A stretch of 64,000 bases of DNA, from positions 1 to 64,000 of the forward strand of contig JAIFAC010000035.1 in assembly GCA_026545765.1 (NCBI GenBank), in the 5' to 3' direction. The notes under the pieces were generated by a model. The model did no database searches. It had not been told where the DNA came from and was given only the letters and a program-made list of their open reading frames with translations. A program made the translations under genes and the position numbers. Source of the stretch: Plantago major (taxonomy: Eukaryota; Streptophyta; Magnoliopsida; Lamiales; Plantaginaceae). Positions 1 to 11,953 of the stretch are shown in pieces (positions within the stretch are counted from its first letter, which is position 1; every line of letters begins with the position of its first letter).

Positions 1-3000
1 TCATTGCGATTATTACCTTGACGTCTTGTCTTCTTCATCATCCCCGAGTCCCTCGGTGATCTTCATCCTCTTGGACATTTCAAGATTCTCGGTCAACAAC
101 CATCTCGAGATGGGCTTCTTTCCTTCTGAGAGGAGGATGGTATGTCTTTTCTTGATGATCGACCTTAGCATCATGCTTTTCTTTAGATACTTCTTGATAT
201 CTAGCTCCTTAGCAATAGCATTCTGACATCTGGAGCTCTTTAACCTCGAGTAAGCTCTTGTCTCTTGTAAGTATTGATCTTGTAGTTGATTAAGCTTATC
301 TACGGATTTAACTAGCTCTTCTTCAAGTTGAAGATGGGTGTTGCTCTTCTTCAACGGTTGTTTGAGTTGAGCGATGCGGCTTGAGTATTTAATATCTTAC
401 GAGTTGTTTCCTCAGTGCTTAACTACTTGTTCGATGTCTTTTGTTGTTGGGAAGATGGATGGGTAGATTTACGAGGTGATGGAGGAGGAGATTCTTTGTG
501 ATGTCCTCTCGGTGTGCTTTTGAGGCAATGTTTCCTTATGGAATTCCTCCACATCCAGTGCGAGGCATCATCATCATCCTTTTATCATTCTCATCATTGT
601 GATGGTGGAAGAAAAAATCTTCATAGTCATTTTAGTGGTTTCCTTCTCTTCTTCATCTTGAGAGACCACTATTGGAGGCTCGGATACTTGTTGCTTTCGA
701 GAGGCATGCGGTCTGCAAAATTTTCTTGTGATGAAAGGTTTTGATGCCTCATCAATTTCCATTTGTTGTGGGGATTGAGCGGCGATTCCACAACTTCTAC
801 TTCTTTTGAACCTATTTAAGTAGAAAGTGTTAGTTTGAGAAAAATGATCGAGACTTGTCCTTTGAAGAATATAGATATCACGAATGAAATACCTTCTCTG
901 CGGAAAGGTTCGGATACTTGTTCTCGAGAGACCTTGGAAGTCTCTGGATTCTTCTCTGAAGAGATAGACTTTTCGGTCTCTTCATTTTTCTTCTCGATTG
1001 GAGCTATTAAAACAAACACTTAATAGTATTAGTCAAGTGTATAAATCACATACGAGATGTTATATCTTAAGGAACTATCTTCTACCTATGAGGCGGGCTC
1101 CACATGTTCCTTAAGTGGTGAGGCTATGGAAGCCTCCTTCTCGATTTTGAGGCAAGCTTTGCGACTTCCTCTTGTTCTTTTGTTTGTAATTCAGCTGTAA
1201 CAAAGAATTTTTATTAGTTTAACAAGGCAGAAAAACTGAAAGAAATTCACAAGTGCAAACCATTATTTCTGAGCAATGTCGGTGAGTGGTCTCTGGAACT
1301 GTGACCCTTCCATGAAGTTGGTCTCGTTGTTCGGTGTTGCTTCTTTGTTGGAAGTTTGAGGTACTTCAACCTTTTCTGGTAGCTAACTTCGATTTGCCTC
1401 CTGGTTGATTATTACGAGTAGGTGTCTCGGTTTGATCCCTCTCTTGGAGTTGGGAACTGCTCATTTGCGAGGATTTTCTTGACATGTTGCATTCTTTGGC
1501 ATGTCGAAATGGAGTTCATTTACCATTTCATCAACCATTTATTATTTGTTGTGGTTGTGGTTGTTGTGGTTATGCAGGCGAAGTTTGGCGATTGAGAGTT
1601 CTTCCAGTTTTTTAAGTGTGGTGTTGACATCAGCGTCTACCAACACTAGGTCACCACTCATCAGGGCTTCTTGAAGTTGTTTATATGTGACTTTCCCTGA
1701 TGGTGTGTTGGCACCAACAACCTTTGCTATAGGTGCTTGTTCAGCAACCTGTGAGCTGGTTTCTTTCTCAGCAACCTTGGACCTTTTGTTCTTCCCCTTT
1801 GCCTTGGTTACTTTTTGACAACCTTGGGGATGGGATCTTCTCCTCGTCGATTACGTCATCAAAATGCGGAGCGAGTTATCAACAATCCTAACATGCAGAG
1901 AAAGGATTCTGAGTTTTTGACATTTATGAGTTCATCGGCAAGGCTTTGGCAATAGTCTTGACATTTACGAAGCACTTTCTCTTCTTGAGTCTACTTGTTC
2001 GATAGTTGATGCCTCTTTTGCGGCATTGATGAGTTCTTCATTGATGAGTTCATCTGCGACGTCGGTGTCTGGGAATCGACAACCTCGATGGGTGTGCCTT
2101 ACGATTTGCCGTGAGACTTCTTCCGTGAAGTTAAGGCTTCTTGGTATAACTTTTCCCTCGGATACCTCTTGGTCTTTCACTTCTTGGAACCTTTACGAGA
2201 TCCGATAACCTTTTCATCAAGTTTGTATACTCATATTTGTAGAGTGAGTTCTTGTTGGCAATATCTAGTCTCTAAAGAGCTCGATGCGAAGACATTCCGA
2301 TGGTAGCAAAATTTGGTCCATAACTTACTGGCTTTTGGCTCGACAAGTCCCTTAACGATTTTAGGCTCAAGCCTTGTATCTTCTTAACAAATTTCATGAA
2401 GGCATACTTCCCCCGATTAAAAGGGTTTTCCGACCTTTTGTCTTGTTGGCTCAACAAGAACATCATCATCCAGTTCTTGGCTTATCTGGTGACACCTCCT
2501 TAGACCATCAGCTTCTGTGAAGAATACATGCAACACATCCCGGTGGACCAAAAGATGTGCGGTCCTTATGTGACCAAGCTTAAAGTCGATGGGTGTATGC
2601 GGTTTGTCGAGATCACACATTCTTTGTCTGGATGCTTCACACCTTCAAGGAGATCTTCATCCTTGGTGTCGATCTCAAAATCCTTTCCAAGATTTTGAAG
2701 TTCAAACGACTCGCGAAAATTTTAGTCGACAAGATTTCTTGTTCTTGGACTTTGGTCTTGATAGACACTATCTCGGTGCCTTGAGAGATCTTGGAAATAA
2801 TTGTGGAGTTGTTGTAAAACTCCGAACATCGATGAAGAAACTCCACTAGGAAGGCGGATAGAAAACCGCGATTTTGCATTTTCAAGCATATCAAGTACTA
2901 ACTTCTGTCAGTTTGGTTTTCTATTGCGGCTGCAGTATTCCTCAATCATGGCACCACCCCGAATCATCACGTGATTTGAAGTCCAATGATCGGTCGAATT

Positions 3001-3100
3001 CTCCGATCAACCGATTGTTAGTAATAACTTCTTGGTGCTTGCTTTCAATGATACCGATAGTAGTTGCTTAGGATTCTGAGTAGAAACGTTTGGGAGCCAT
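1..3100 (-). pseudogene. env-like (post-pol) region of element A, partial
   Basis: Starts near 3100 with a Met-Ala-Pro-Lys-Arg-Phe peptide that soon meets a stop, after about 0.8 kb of spacer following the pol stop. Open stretches at 2272-2469, 1965-2180, 574-762 and 13-354 are highly charged and Glu/Lys-rich with predicted coiled-coil character, and have matching stretches in element B at 51265-51546, 51600-51720, 60428-60982 and 61500-61790. Short peptides of the type Val/Ile-Ser-Glu-Pro recur. In Sireviruses this position holds an ORF called env-like; a true envelope role has not been shown, and no signal peptide or membrane segment can be claimed here. Broken throughout and cut by the window edge. 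Confidence 0.6.
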
Positions 3101-3912
3101 CTCTTTAAATAGTGAGGTTTTTGAAAAAGAGAAAGAGATTTGGGTGAGAGATTAGTGATTCTTTGCGAAAAAACTAACGAGGATTTGCAGAGGTTGAAGA
3201 AGAGTTTTGCTATTCTTGTGCGAGTTTGTATGTTGGATTAGTAGTAATTTCTTTTGCCAAATCACATATATATAGCAATGTAATCTCCACAAACATATAC
3301 ATACAAATTAATTTTGTGTGTAAGTATACGTAATTATGACGGCGTGAGTAAAAGCTTGTTAGGCATTAAATGCATAGTGGGCCTGGCGAATTTTAACGAT
3401 CCACTATTTTGAAGTTAATCTCTGCCAGTAAATATCAATCGCCCAATTCATCAAGGGTCACCATTGCTTCTTGACAATGATCACAATCAACAAATGTAAT
3501 TGTGCCCATTTAATGAATTTTGGCCATTAGCTTTACGAATCACGTTTACGTATGACCGAGAACCTTTGTTTGCATCTGAATTTATCTCACACTTAGTATT
3601 TGTCCAAGTTTTACACAAAGATAGCAATAATGAAAATTTCAAGAGGTAGTTGTTGATGACGGTTGTACTATTCTCTTTTGTGTTCCCCTCCTTGAGTGAT
3701 CCGGATGTCGAGTGCGAATCTCGAAATCTTTGAACAACCGTTTACCCTTTAGCCTTTAGTTTACGAATACCGTTCAGTTCCTCTTCTGCGGATACTGTTC
3801 GATTCCTCTTCTTTGGATACCTGTTCCAGATTCCTCTTCTCTGGATACCCGTTCCAGATTCCTCTTCCCCGTTCTTTGATATCTTCTTCTGATATCTCTT
3901 TTCTGAACTTTT
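3101..3912 (-). other. spacer between pol and the env-like region of A
   Basis: No coding signal seen. AT-rich stretch at 3240-3560, then short direct repeats around 3775-3870 in which the motif gattcctcttct returns several times. Corresponds to the spacer expected between pol and the env-like ORF in this lineage. Confidence 0.5.
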
Positions 3913-4620
3913 TCAGTTCTTTGGTAGCTCCATTAGTCCAAGACTGTGTCTTAAGGCTAAGAATCTACTTTCTTGTAGTGGCTTAGTGAAGATATACGCA
4001 AGTTGGTCTTGATGCCAATCTTGAGTATCTCTATATTGCCTTTTCAACATGGTCTACGATGAAGTGGTGTCTAACATCAATGTGCTTTGTTCTTGCATGA
4101 AACTTAGGATTCTGAGTTATGGCAATGGCACTTGTGTTGTCACAGAAAATGGGAGTTTTCTCTTCATTGAGTCCATAGTCTTTGAGTTGTTGTTGTATCC
4201 ATAATATCTGCGAAGCACAACATCCAATGACAATATATTGACCTACGTGGTAGATGTGTCAATTGAATTTTATCTTCTTGAACCATGATATTAATCTAGC
4301 ACGAAATTGACAAGTTCTGAGGTGCTTTTTCTATCAAGCGATGATCCGGCATAGTCGGCATCTGAATATGACCAAACTCAATCCACTCTCTTTTGGATAC
4401 CACAATCCAACTTCTCTGACCTTTTACATACCTTAATATTTTCATAGCAATGTTGTAGTGTGTTGCATTGGATTTATGCGAAATCTTTTACCTCAAGCAT
4501 ATTGAATCTCGGTCTACTTGCGATGAGGTATAGTAGAGACCGATCAATTTCCTATACTTGTGTTCTTCAACACTCTTGTCGATTCGGTATAGGTCATTTT
4601 GGTTCAATGCTCATTGGTGT
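3913..4620 (-). pseudogene. copia RNase H domain of element A
   Basis: The minus strand at about 4320-4380 reads the copia RNase H signature SDADYAGSSLDRKST. Around 4130-4250 it reads the Glu-Ala-Glu-Tyr block and the conserved sequence just before the AKHIDVR-like motif, followed by the usual tail ending in a TGA at 3915-3913. RNase H removes the RNA strand of the RNA-DNA hybrid during reverse transcription. Small deletions break the frame: after the signature the expected Ser-Gly-Thr-Cys-Gln block is one base short, and the next block is short by about three bases. It is the C-terminal part of the pol polyprotein. Confidence 0.8.
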
Positions 4621-5700
4621 CTTAGCATTCTTTTAGGAAGGCTTTAGATTGAACTTATTGAGCATATCCTTTGCATACTTTGTTTGACTAATGAATATTC
4701 CATCATTGAGTTGCTTGACTTGCGATACAGGAAGTAATTCAATTCTCCCATCATACTCATCTCAAATTTATATTTCATGAGTTGACAAAATCTTCACAAA
4801 GTTGCTTGTCTTTAAATCGAATATAATGTCATCAACATATACTTGAACTAAAAGTAGTTTCCCATCATGGTTCAAAGTGAAAGTGTTTTATCAACATCTC
4901 CTTTCTTGAAACCACTTTCGATGAGTATTTGGCGATGTATCATACCATGCTCTTGGAGCTTGTTTTGATATCTGAGCTTTTTGAAGCTTATAGACCATCC
5001 TACTTTAGAAACTTCAAAACACAGTGGTTGATCAACATAGACTTCCTCGGATTCACCATTTAGAAATGCACTCTTGACATCCATATGATAAGCGTAAAGT
5101 CATTATGAAATTTGCAAAGGCTAGAAAGAGTCTTATTGCATCGATCTTGCAAGCTGGTGCATATGATTCATAAAAATCTCGTCCTTCAGTCTGGGTAAAT
5201 CCCTTGGCAACCAACCTAGCTTTGTTTGGTTATTTCACGGACTCATTCATTTTGTTTACGAAACCCACTTGGTTCCTATTACAGATATTCCGTCAGCAAA
5301 TGGAACTAGTTTCCCAGACTTTGTTTCTCTCAAATTGATCTAACTCTTCTTGCATTGCAGAGATCCAGTCTTGATCTTTTAATGCTTCTTCTATAGTCTT
5401 TGGTTCAATTTTTGAGATGAAACATCCATAGAGATAACTTGCATTTTCAGCGATTGCTCTTCTAGTTCTAACTCCTTGGTCTATGGGACCAATCACATCT
5501 TTTGAATGATGATTTCTTATCCATTTCATAATGGGTTTTGAACTAGAAGGATCAATATCAATTTGATTTGAATGTGAATCAATATGATCTTGATGAGATA
5601 CTTGTGCAGTATCTGGGATATCTGACACATGGGTAATGTCATGGATATCTGATACTTTTTCAGTGTTGGAGATATACGGATCTTGCATTTGAAATCTCAT
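4621..5700 (-). pseudogene. copia reverse transcriptase of element A
   Basis: The 5293-5700 frame holds the N-terminal RT block (EEALKDQDWISAMQEELDQF). The 4872-5084 frame holds the MDVKSAFLNG block. The catalytic Tyr-Val-Asp-Asp is readable on the minus strand near 4825-4842, followed by Ile-Ile-Phe and then a frame loss. These three blocks in order identify RVT_2-type copia reverse transcriptase. The parts are in different frames, with small indels between about 5085 and 5290 and again near 4870, so no active enzyme can be made. It lies directly downstream of integrase and upstream of RNase H. Confidence 0.85.
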
Positions 5701-6690
5701 TCTCGAGATACCTTTTCATGATGAAGGTTCTCGATGCTTTGTTCCATTTAAAATTCTCATAGGAAATTCTTCATCATGTCTTAGAGTCATCTGGTTGTTA
5801 CTGAGCATAGGTTGCTTTTCATCGTCAGACTCATCCTCTATTTGAATGATAGAATTGTTTCCTTCTGAGGATCCTTTTTCAGAATCTTTAATCATTAGTT
5901 CTTTGAACCTATCTGAGAGATCATCATTTAAGAGTACTTTCATGTTTCCTTCATAGAATACTACATGAATAGATTCTTCGATCTTTTGCGTTCTTTTGTT
6001 GTAGATTACATAGGCTTTGCTATTAGGAGAATAACGAAATACTCCTTCATACGCCTTTGGTTGAAATGTTCTCAAGTATTCTTTTCCTTTGTTAAGCGAA
6101 ACATACGCAGCAAACACTCTTAGATGTTTGATACTAGGGGCTACCAATGAAAAGCTCGTCGGAGTTTTGTCATGGTGTTTGTTAATCGGACATCTATTTT
6201 GAGTGTAGCATGTTGTGTTTGACTTCAATGATAGATTTCACTTATTTCAATGTCGTGAGCATTGTTCTTCTTTGCTTCTTCGAGTCCTATTCTTTCTTTC
6301 AGACACCATTTTGTTGTGGTGTCCTTCTGAAGATAGTTGATGTTGTATACCTTTGCAAGTACAAAACTCTTTGATGTCTTTGGTTCTAACTTCGATACCA
6401 TAGTGCATTACGATTCTGAATACCTTGTCATTTTCATGACTTGAGCTTATTGACCAAGTTAGGTATCTCAACCTTGCATCAGTTGTGTTTGAGAAAGACA
6501 ACCCAGTGAATCTTGGTAATCATCAACAACAACGGACCATACTTCTTTCTGCATAACTAGTTTACGAGGATTCAAACAGATCCATATGTAACATTTGCAG
6601 TGGTCTTTCACTGGAATGTCTAGTTTTAGACTTGAAAGATGTTTTGGATTGTTTTCCCATTTGGCAAGCTAAGCATACACCTTCTTTTCT
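5701..6690 (-). pseudogene. copia integrase of element A
   Basis: The 6247-6501 frame carries the end of the catalytic core: a degraded Glu-Phe-Cys block and QHQLSSEGHHNKMVSERKNR, matching the conserved Pro-Gln-Gln-Asn-Gly-Val-Val-Glu-Arg-Lys-Asn-Arg block that holds the catalytic Glu. The 5716-6228 frame carries the copia C-terminal part (LRVFAAYV, NSKAYVIYNKRTQKIEESIHV). Integrase inserts the cDNA copy into chromosomes. Frame changes near 6240 and 6510 break it. It sits between the gag-pre-integrase zinc region and reverse transcriptase, which fixes the copia order. Confidence 0.8.
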
Positions 6691-6985
6691 GTATGCCATT
6701 TTGGGTAAACAAACCACTGACTCTTTCTTGACTAGTTATTGAGTTTTGAAATTCAAGTGACTCATTCTTTTATGCCATAGCAAATTTTCTTGATGTGGCG
6801 GATTGACTCACCATGAGACATTCTTGGTTGTGGCGGATGCCAATCGGCCAACATAAAGATTTCCTTCGCCTTGCAACCAAGGTATGCTTTGACTCATTGT
6901 CGATCACTTTACATAGTTTTGACTTGATCTTGACGATGTACCCTTTGTCTACTAGTTGACTCATGCTTAGGAGATTATATTTCAA
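6691..6985 (-). pseudogene. gag-pre-integrase region of element A
   Basis: The frame at 6770-6985 starts with YNLLSMSQLVDKGY, the usual copia block between protease and integrase, and continues into a degraded histidine/cysteine region around 6660-6790 that in intact elements binds zinc. Broken near 6770. It is adjacent to the protease in a slightly different frame. Confidence 0.75.
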
Positions 6986-7200
6986 TCCCTTTACATGAAG
7001 TACTTGAGAGATTGTGAGGCGCGAACTTCAAATTGCCAAAACCTATGGTTGGATTTTGATCTCCTCCAGCAAACCTCATAATTGGTCCATCACTGCAATT
7101 TTTGTAGTTAATCAGATTTGCTTTGTCTCCTGTCATGTGCTTCCCACATCCACTATCAAAATGCCACTTTGAGTTAGTCTTTAGAGTGTTACGCACAAAG
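6986..7200 (-). pseudogene. aspartic protease of element A
   Basis: The minus-strand frame at 6975-7196 contains WHFDSGCGKHMTGD. The Asp-Ser-Gly triad is the active site of copia retropepsins, which cleave the gag-pol polyprotein. The second half of the domain is readable, but a frameshift separates it from the following block. The equivalent in element B (50248-50538) is better preserved. Confidence 0.8.
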
Positions 7201-8148
7201 CGACAAGCGAGATTAGGTTCTCATACCAACAATGGAACCATCTGGATTAAAGAATCTTCGATAGGAATCCATTTTGAATGAATTTCCTAGGAACATTCTT
7301 TTGTCTAAGGAACATAAGGAGGAATCTTAGTTAAATGATTAGTATCATTGTTGTTAAGAACTATTTTCTTCCTTGGTGTGTTCCTAGGTGCTCCATTTGG
7401 TGCTTCGGATACTGTCGATTTTCGATGCCTTTTGACAAACTTAGCTTTCCTCTTGATTTCTTCTAGCCACGGCATTGATTTTCGGTGGCTTGATTTATCT
7501 TCCACCGATAATTCTTTGTGAGCAATTCTAGCTTTTAACCATCGTTCTTGCTCTTGTTTGTATTCGAGCAAGTTGTTTTCGATGGGTTTATAGCGATACC
7601 ATTCGAGCACGATCTTTATGCGAGATCTCTTCTCGGCTTTGCTAATCTCTGGATGATCAATTTTCTTTCGAAGCGTGACATAAGAAAATTTGCCGACTCT
7701 GCAATTTTTCCTTTTGAGAGATATAGCATTGTGGGTGATTGCACTTCTCGTGTTATGTTTCTTTTGAGACATTTCCCACATTTTCTTTGGACTTATTTTT
7801 CCCACAAGGCTTGGTATTTGCCTTTCACGTGTCAAAATCTTAGCTTTCGACGATATTGTAGATTGTTTGGGAATCACCTTGTTGAGCATTGTGAATGTTA
7901 GTCCTTCATTACTCTTATTGAGTGGTGGAACTATCTGTGTGTGTGTCCAGCCCAAGTCCTCTCTTTTCTGAAGGATCTCTTAAATAAGATTGTACTTCAG
8001 TAAGAGTGTCACTAGCTTTGGCATAAGATTGAAAGGATAGTTCTTTCTTTTTGAGTTCCTTATTTTCAGAAAGAAGACCTTCACATTTCTTTTGAAGATT
8101 TGCCATTGCTTCTTTATGTGACTTTTCGGTCTCAGATATCTCGAGCAC
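7201..8148 (-). pseudogene. C-terminal gag / linker with coiled coil, element A
   Basis: Two open stretches, 7915-8148 and 7305-7955, sit between the gag zinc knuckle and the protease. The first is a Lys/Glu heptad-rich coiled coil (EISETEKSHKEAMANLQKK). The second is basic and Ser/Lys-rich and ends near a PRNTPRKK block. Element B has the same two blocks at 49200-49440 and 49450-50140. Long gag proteins with coiled coils are typical of Sireviruses. The two frames overlap by a frameshift near 7930. Confidence 0.65.
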
Positions 8149-9610
8149 TTAAGAAATGCATTTTGACATCCTTTTCTCGGATATCTTGATTAATTTAGAA
8201 TTTTCCTTTGCAAGAGAATTCTTTTCTTCTTGAAATTTTGCTCTAGCTAGCGTTATAAATTCTCTTTTGTGAAGATCAATTTCTTTTTAGAGATTTTCCG
8301 GTTCTTTGATTCCTTCGTCATCACTTTCATAAGTACTGATAGGAAGTATGTGTTACCTCATCGACCATTAGACAAGGTTCAATGTTGGAGATATCTGGGA
8401 AGATTTCTTCAGCCATTCCACACACTTCTTTCTTCTTTTGACGAAAGTCAATTACTTCATGAGAAACACCGCATATTTCTGGAGAAGGCAGTGTGGAATC
8501 ATCTGAATCCTCTCAATATCTAGAGCATCCAGTTGGAGTTGAATCTTTTTCCTTTCTTCAGTGAGCATAGCTCTTTGACTTCTTTTGAAGATTCTTTTAT
8601 CTTTCTTGTCACCTGTCTTAAATTTGTTGAAGGCAGGACAATCCTTCTTGAAATGACCGGTTTACGACAATAGAAAGCAGATATCATTTCAATTTCTACT
8701 TCCTCGATGCTTGATGCTTTACGGTAGCTTGTTTGAGCTTTGCATATTTTGTCTTGGTGATAGTTTGAGCCTAGATGCTTTTGACTTCTCTTTGGCTTTT
8801 CTTCTCTCAATTTATCGTGACATATTTTCTCATTTGCTTTCTGACAAGAGCATCCTCGATCATCCTTCCCTTTCTTCTTTTGAAGTTCCTTGAGCAACTA
8901 GAGCAACACTCTGCAACTTCTCGGTTGTTTGTTCCCTTTGAGTTGTCTCATAGTCAGCGATGTAGTGAGAGAAAAGTTCCAGAGTGATATCAGCATTCCT
9001 TGGTTAAAGTAGAAAAACTTTGTGTGTTCCCGTTATGATTTAGACTTCTCCCAATGGTTTTAATCTTTTTGGTAGGTATATCTATTACTTTCACCAAGTG
9101 TAGCCATGTCACTCATGAGTGTTATAAAAATCTAGTTCTTGAAGTCTCTGTGGGACCTTGTTTGAAGTTTTGGAATTTTAGCTTCAAAACTTGAACTTAT
9201 TTTCCTTTTCTTTTTGCCAACACATTTCTTCAATCGATTGCGATCCACTTTCGCCGTTTTGCACCCTACTTTACCTTGTATGTGCTCTGGAGTAAACGTA
9301 TGATGATATTCTGAGCACGCCCATCGATCTATTTCTCTTGGCATCTTAGATGTCCATAGTTCTATGGGCTTTGGTTAGTAAATAACTGGCAGGTCTCCCT
9401 TTGGTTGATGCATGCATGAAGACCTATCACTTTGTTCTCTGTCTACCATTAGAAACCTCTATGACTTGCTTGAGTTGTTGAATGACTATTGGGCCATTCT
9501 TTATTACTTCAATCATTTAAATCCTTTGATGGCTTCTAGGTGGAGCATCATGTTGTTCTTCCATTTCTCATAATTCTACGGCTTGAGAATTGGGCGTCAT
9601 AAAGACATCC
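8149..9610 (-). pseudogene. gag of element A
   Basis: The start is placed near 9610, where the minus strand reads Met-Ser-Leu and then, past a stop, sequence matching the gag start of element B at 47755. A CCHC zinc knuckle is recognisable at about 8630-8690: Cys-Phe, then a frameshift, then Gly-His-Phe-Lys-Lys-Asp-Cys. Gag packages the element RNA. Numerous stops and indels; the longest open part is 8520-8897. Confidence 0.7.
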
Positions 9611-9713
9611 TGCGGCAAACACACTAAACAAAGCGAATCAAGTGTAGGTGAAAAGCGTTAGTGGGCACTTATCTAGGATTTAGGTTAGGTCACGAGAAGG
9701 CTTGGGAACCTCC

Positions 9714-9726
9714 GCTCGATACCACT
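9714..9726 (-). other. primer binding site of element A
   Basis: Directly inside the LTR the minus strand reads tggtatcgagcgg. The usual copia site, complementary to initiator tRNA-Met, is TGGTATCAGAGC. Here CAGAG has become CGAG. The same change is seen in element B. Confidence 0.75.
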
Positions 9727-11343
9727 TGTTGGTCGAGATAACGGCAAAGTAAAAGACTAGAGGGGGTGAATAGTCTTTTTAAAACTTTTGTCGATAAGCA
9801 GTTTCTCGAGATATCGTAAAGATATCGATACTCAATTCGAAGGCGGAAGACTTCTGATATAAGTGCACCTGTTCAGCAAGATAAGTGTAAGTACTTTGCA
9901 ATATAAGTAAAACAAGTACTAAAATGCAAAAAGTAAATAACACGTCTTTTTATAGTGGTATCTGAAGGTGGCGTAATCCTTGACTAATCCGCCGGTCTTT
10001 CTCGGACCTAGAATTCACTAAGATAAATGAGGTAACCTTACAGATATCTTTTCTTAGATTCCTAAAAGCACTAGGTTCCCAACCAAGTGTTCCCCCTGAG
10101 TTATTCCCCGGCTTCCACAGCCAAGTACTTCCTCTACTCAGAAACCTTTTTGAGCTATTCCTTAGCTTCCCAAGCTAAGTACTTCCTGTATTCAGGAACC
10201 TTGGAATTATTCCTTAGTTTATCAAACTAAGTACTTCACATACTCACGCTATATGGTGTTGGTTTTAGGTTTGTTTGTCGGTGAGCTTCTTTAATAACTT
10301 GTTGGTTATTGAGATAGCTCTGTGAATCAAGTATACTTAATACACTTTGCAATGTATGGTATCTTGTTCTCTACTGACCCAAGTCTATGGTAAGTGTTCA
10401 AGAGAATGAAACTTAGATATGAAATCTTAGTTCAACTCTTTCACAGATAACAATGCTCGTTAAGGATCAGGACACTTAGAACTTTTGTGCTACTTAGAAT
10501 CAAGAGCTTTGGTCATAGCGAGAAAGCTTGAAGGTAAGTAGTTTGCTTGAGGCGCTTGTGAGTATTCTTGAAGTTCAGTGTGTTCTAAGGTTTTTTCTCA
10601 AGCAGTCTAAGTGTTGATATTTATAGATGAATTTGAGTTCCGTTTGAATAGTATCCGTTAGGATTAAATCAAATTCAAACTATTGATATCTGAATATAAT
10701 CTTTGTGAGTTTGTCTTCTTCTTGAAGCTACCGTTTTATTCGAGACATTTACATACATGCATTTAATGCAGCTGTACTATATTTTGTCTGTAGTGTCAGC
10801 GGAACTATGCATAGTATCGAGAGATCTTTATACAATTAGAGTTTTACGAAACTTTGCATGTTCTTTTCGAGATCATCATAGCTCCAGATACCACTTGTTT
10901 AAGCAACTTGTTATAATATGTTTCTTTCTCGGAAGCATATTTTATGTCGAATATCTGAGTGTAGATATCTGTGGGCACTTTCCTAAATCTCGAAACCTTT
11001 TATGCTCAGATATCTTTTGCACCTTGTGTGTTTCGAAACACTTGTTTCTTCAAGATATCTGGACATAGGTATCTGAAAAACCCTTGTCTTCAGCAATCTT
11101 GTGCAGTCTTCAAATCTTCAAATTCGTTGAACTTTTCCTGCTGGATACCTACTTCTTGGTCTTCTTCAGAAAATAAAAAATTACATTTCGAGACCTAACA
11201 TCCTATACAAGATTTGCTAGACTATCATACTTAGTGAGTTTCCTCTTTTACAGTGTTCAAGTGAACTAAGAGTACTATTCACCTTTCTGAGCTAAGATAA
11301 GTCATTAGGTTGCTGATCAAAATCTAAACAGATATTCCTAACA
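9727..11343 (-). repeat. 5' LTR of element A
   Basis: 1617 bp with TG...CA ends. It is the reverse complement counterpart of the 45996-47642 LTR of element B: both share start, TATA region, the repeated commented blocks of 'aagtacttag' type and the terminal block ending in ccaaca. The inner edge is fixed by the primer binding site. Confidence 0.9.
10617..10626 (-). promoter_or_regulatory. TATA box of the LTR of element A
   Basis: The minus strand reads ctataaatat. The same motif sits at the matching place in the LTR of element B (46717-46726), so it is the likely U3 promoter core. Confidence 0.6.
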
Positions 11344-11509
11344 GAATTCATTGTAATTGATTCGGATCGTTGATTGTAACATCGTTTGGAGCTCGGATTC
11401 TTATTTCATTGAAGTGATTTGAATGTTTCTTAAAATTCTAAAAAAATTGGGCAATATGTATCATCTTCTTCCTTTGCTTGAATTTATCATTTCTTCCATG
11501 GATTTGTCA
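11344..11509. other. short spacer, nothing recognised
   Basis: AT-rich stretch between the young LTR of element A and the older LTR fragment. No coding or repeat signal identified. Confidence 0.4.
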
Positions 11510-11953
11510 ACAGGTACAAATAACTACTGATACTTAACTTTCACAGTGAGAAATACTTTTACAGTTTAAGTGTTGAGTGTGTGTTCAGTGAGCAATATAC
11601 TTTAATAGATAGACAAATAGGTTGTTGAAATTAAATTGCAGTAAGTAAACACATAAGTTTATAGTGGTACCTGAAGGTGGTGTTATCCTTCAACTAATGC
11701 ACTTCCTTTCTCAAGACTTGAATTCCCAAAGATAAAATTAAGTTCGGTTACAAGATCCTATCCTTAATTATCTAAATCACTTTAAACCCCAAGTTCCCAA
11801 CTTAGTAACCTTGACTTTTCTTTGACTTCCCAAGTCAAGTACTTCAGTTCCTTACAAGGGGTTTTCCTTAGTTTCCCAAACTAAGTAGTTCCCCTTCTTC
11901 CTTATACGTCTATTTGGTTTGTTTGAGTATGTGTGGTTTTGACAAGACAATGA
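11510..11953 (-). repeat. old Sirevirus-like LTR, piece 1 of 3
   Basis: Diverged copy of the LTR class seen at 9727-11343: shares the block 'tagtggtacctgaaggtgg' and the following repeated 'agtacttc...ttcccaa' blocks in the same order. Interrupted at 11953 by the solo-LTR candidate; it resumes at 14636 and again at 21312. Its exact outer end is unclear. Confidence 0.6.

Larger units (their letters stand above)
1..11343 (-). mobile_element. Sirevirus-like Ty1/copia retrotransposon A, partial
   Basis: Reading on the minus strand the order is LTR (9727-11343), primer binding site, gag, protease, integrase, reverse transcriptase, RNase H, then a long env-like region running off the left edge. 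Integrase before reverse transcriptase defines copia. The 1.6 kb LTR, a large gag with coiled coils and a separate coiled-coil region after pol are the known hallmarks of the Sirevirus (SIRE/Maximus) lineage. Every domain is broken by stops and frameshifts. Element B at 45996-64000 is the same family in the opposite orientation. By alignment with B, about 2 kb of env-like sequence plus the 3' LTR lie outside the window. The base run gaatt follows the LTR and is the candidate target duplication, but its partner is not visible. Confidence 0.9.

Noticed and set aside
7548..7901. Plus-strand 117-codon open frame
   Set aside because: Lies opposite the gag linker of element A and has no motif of its own.
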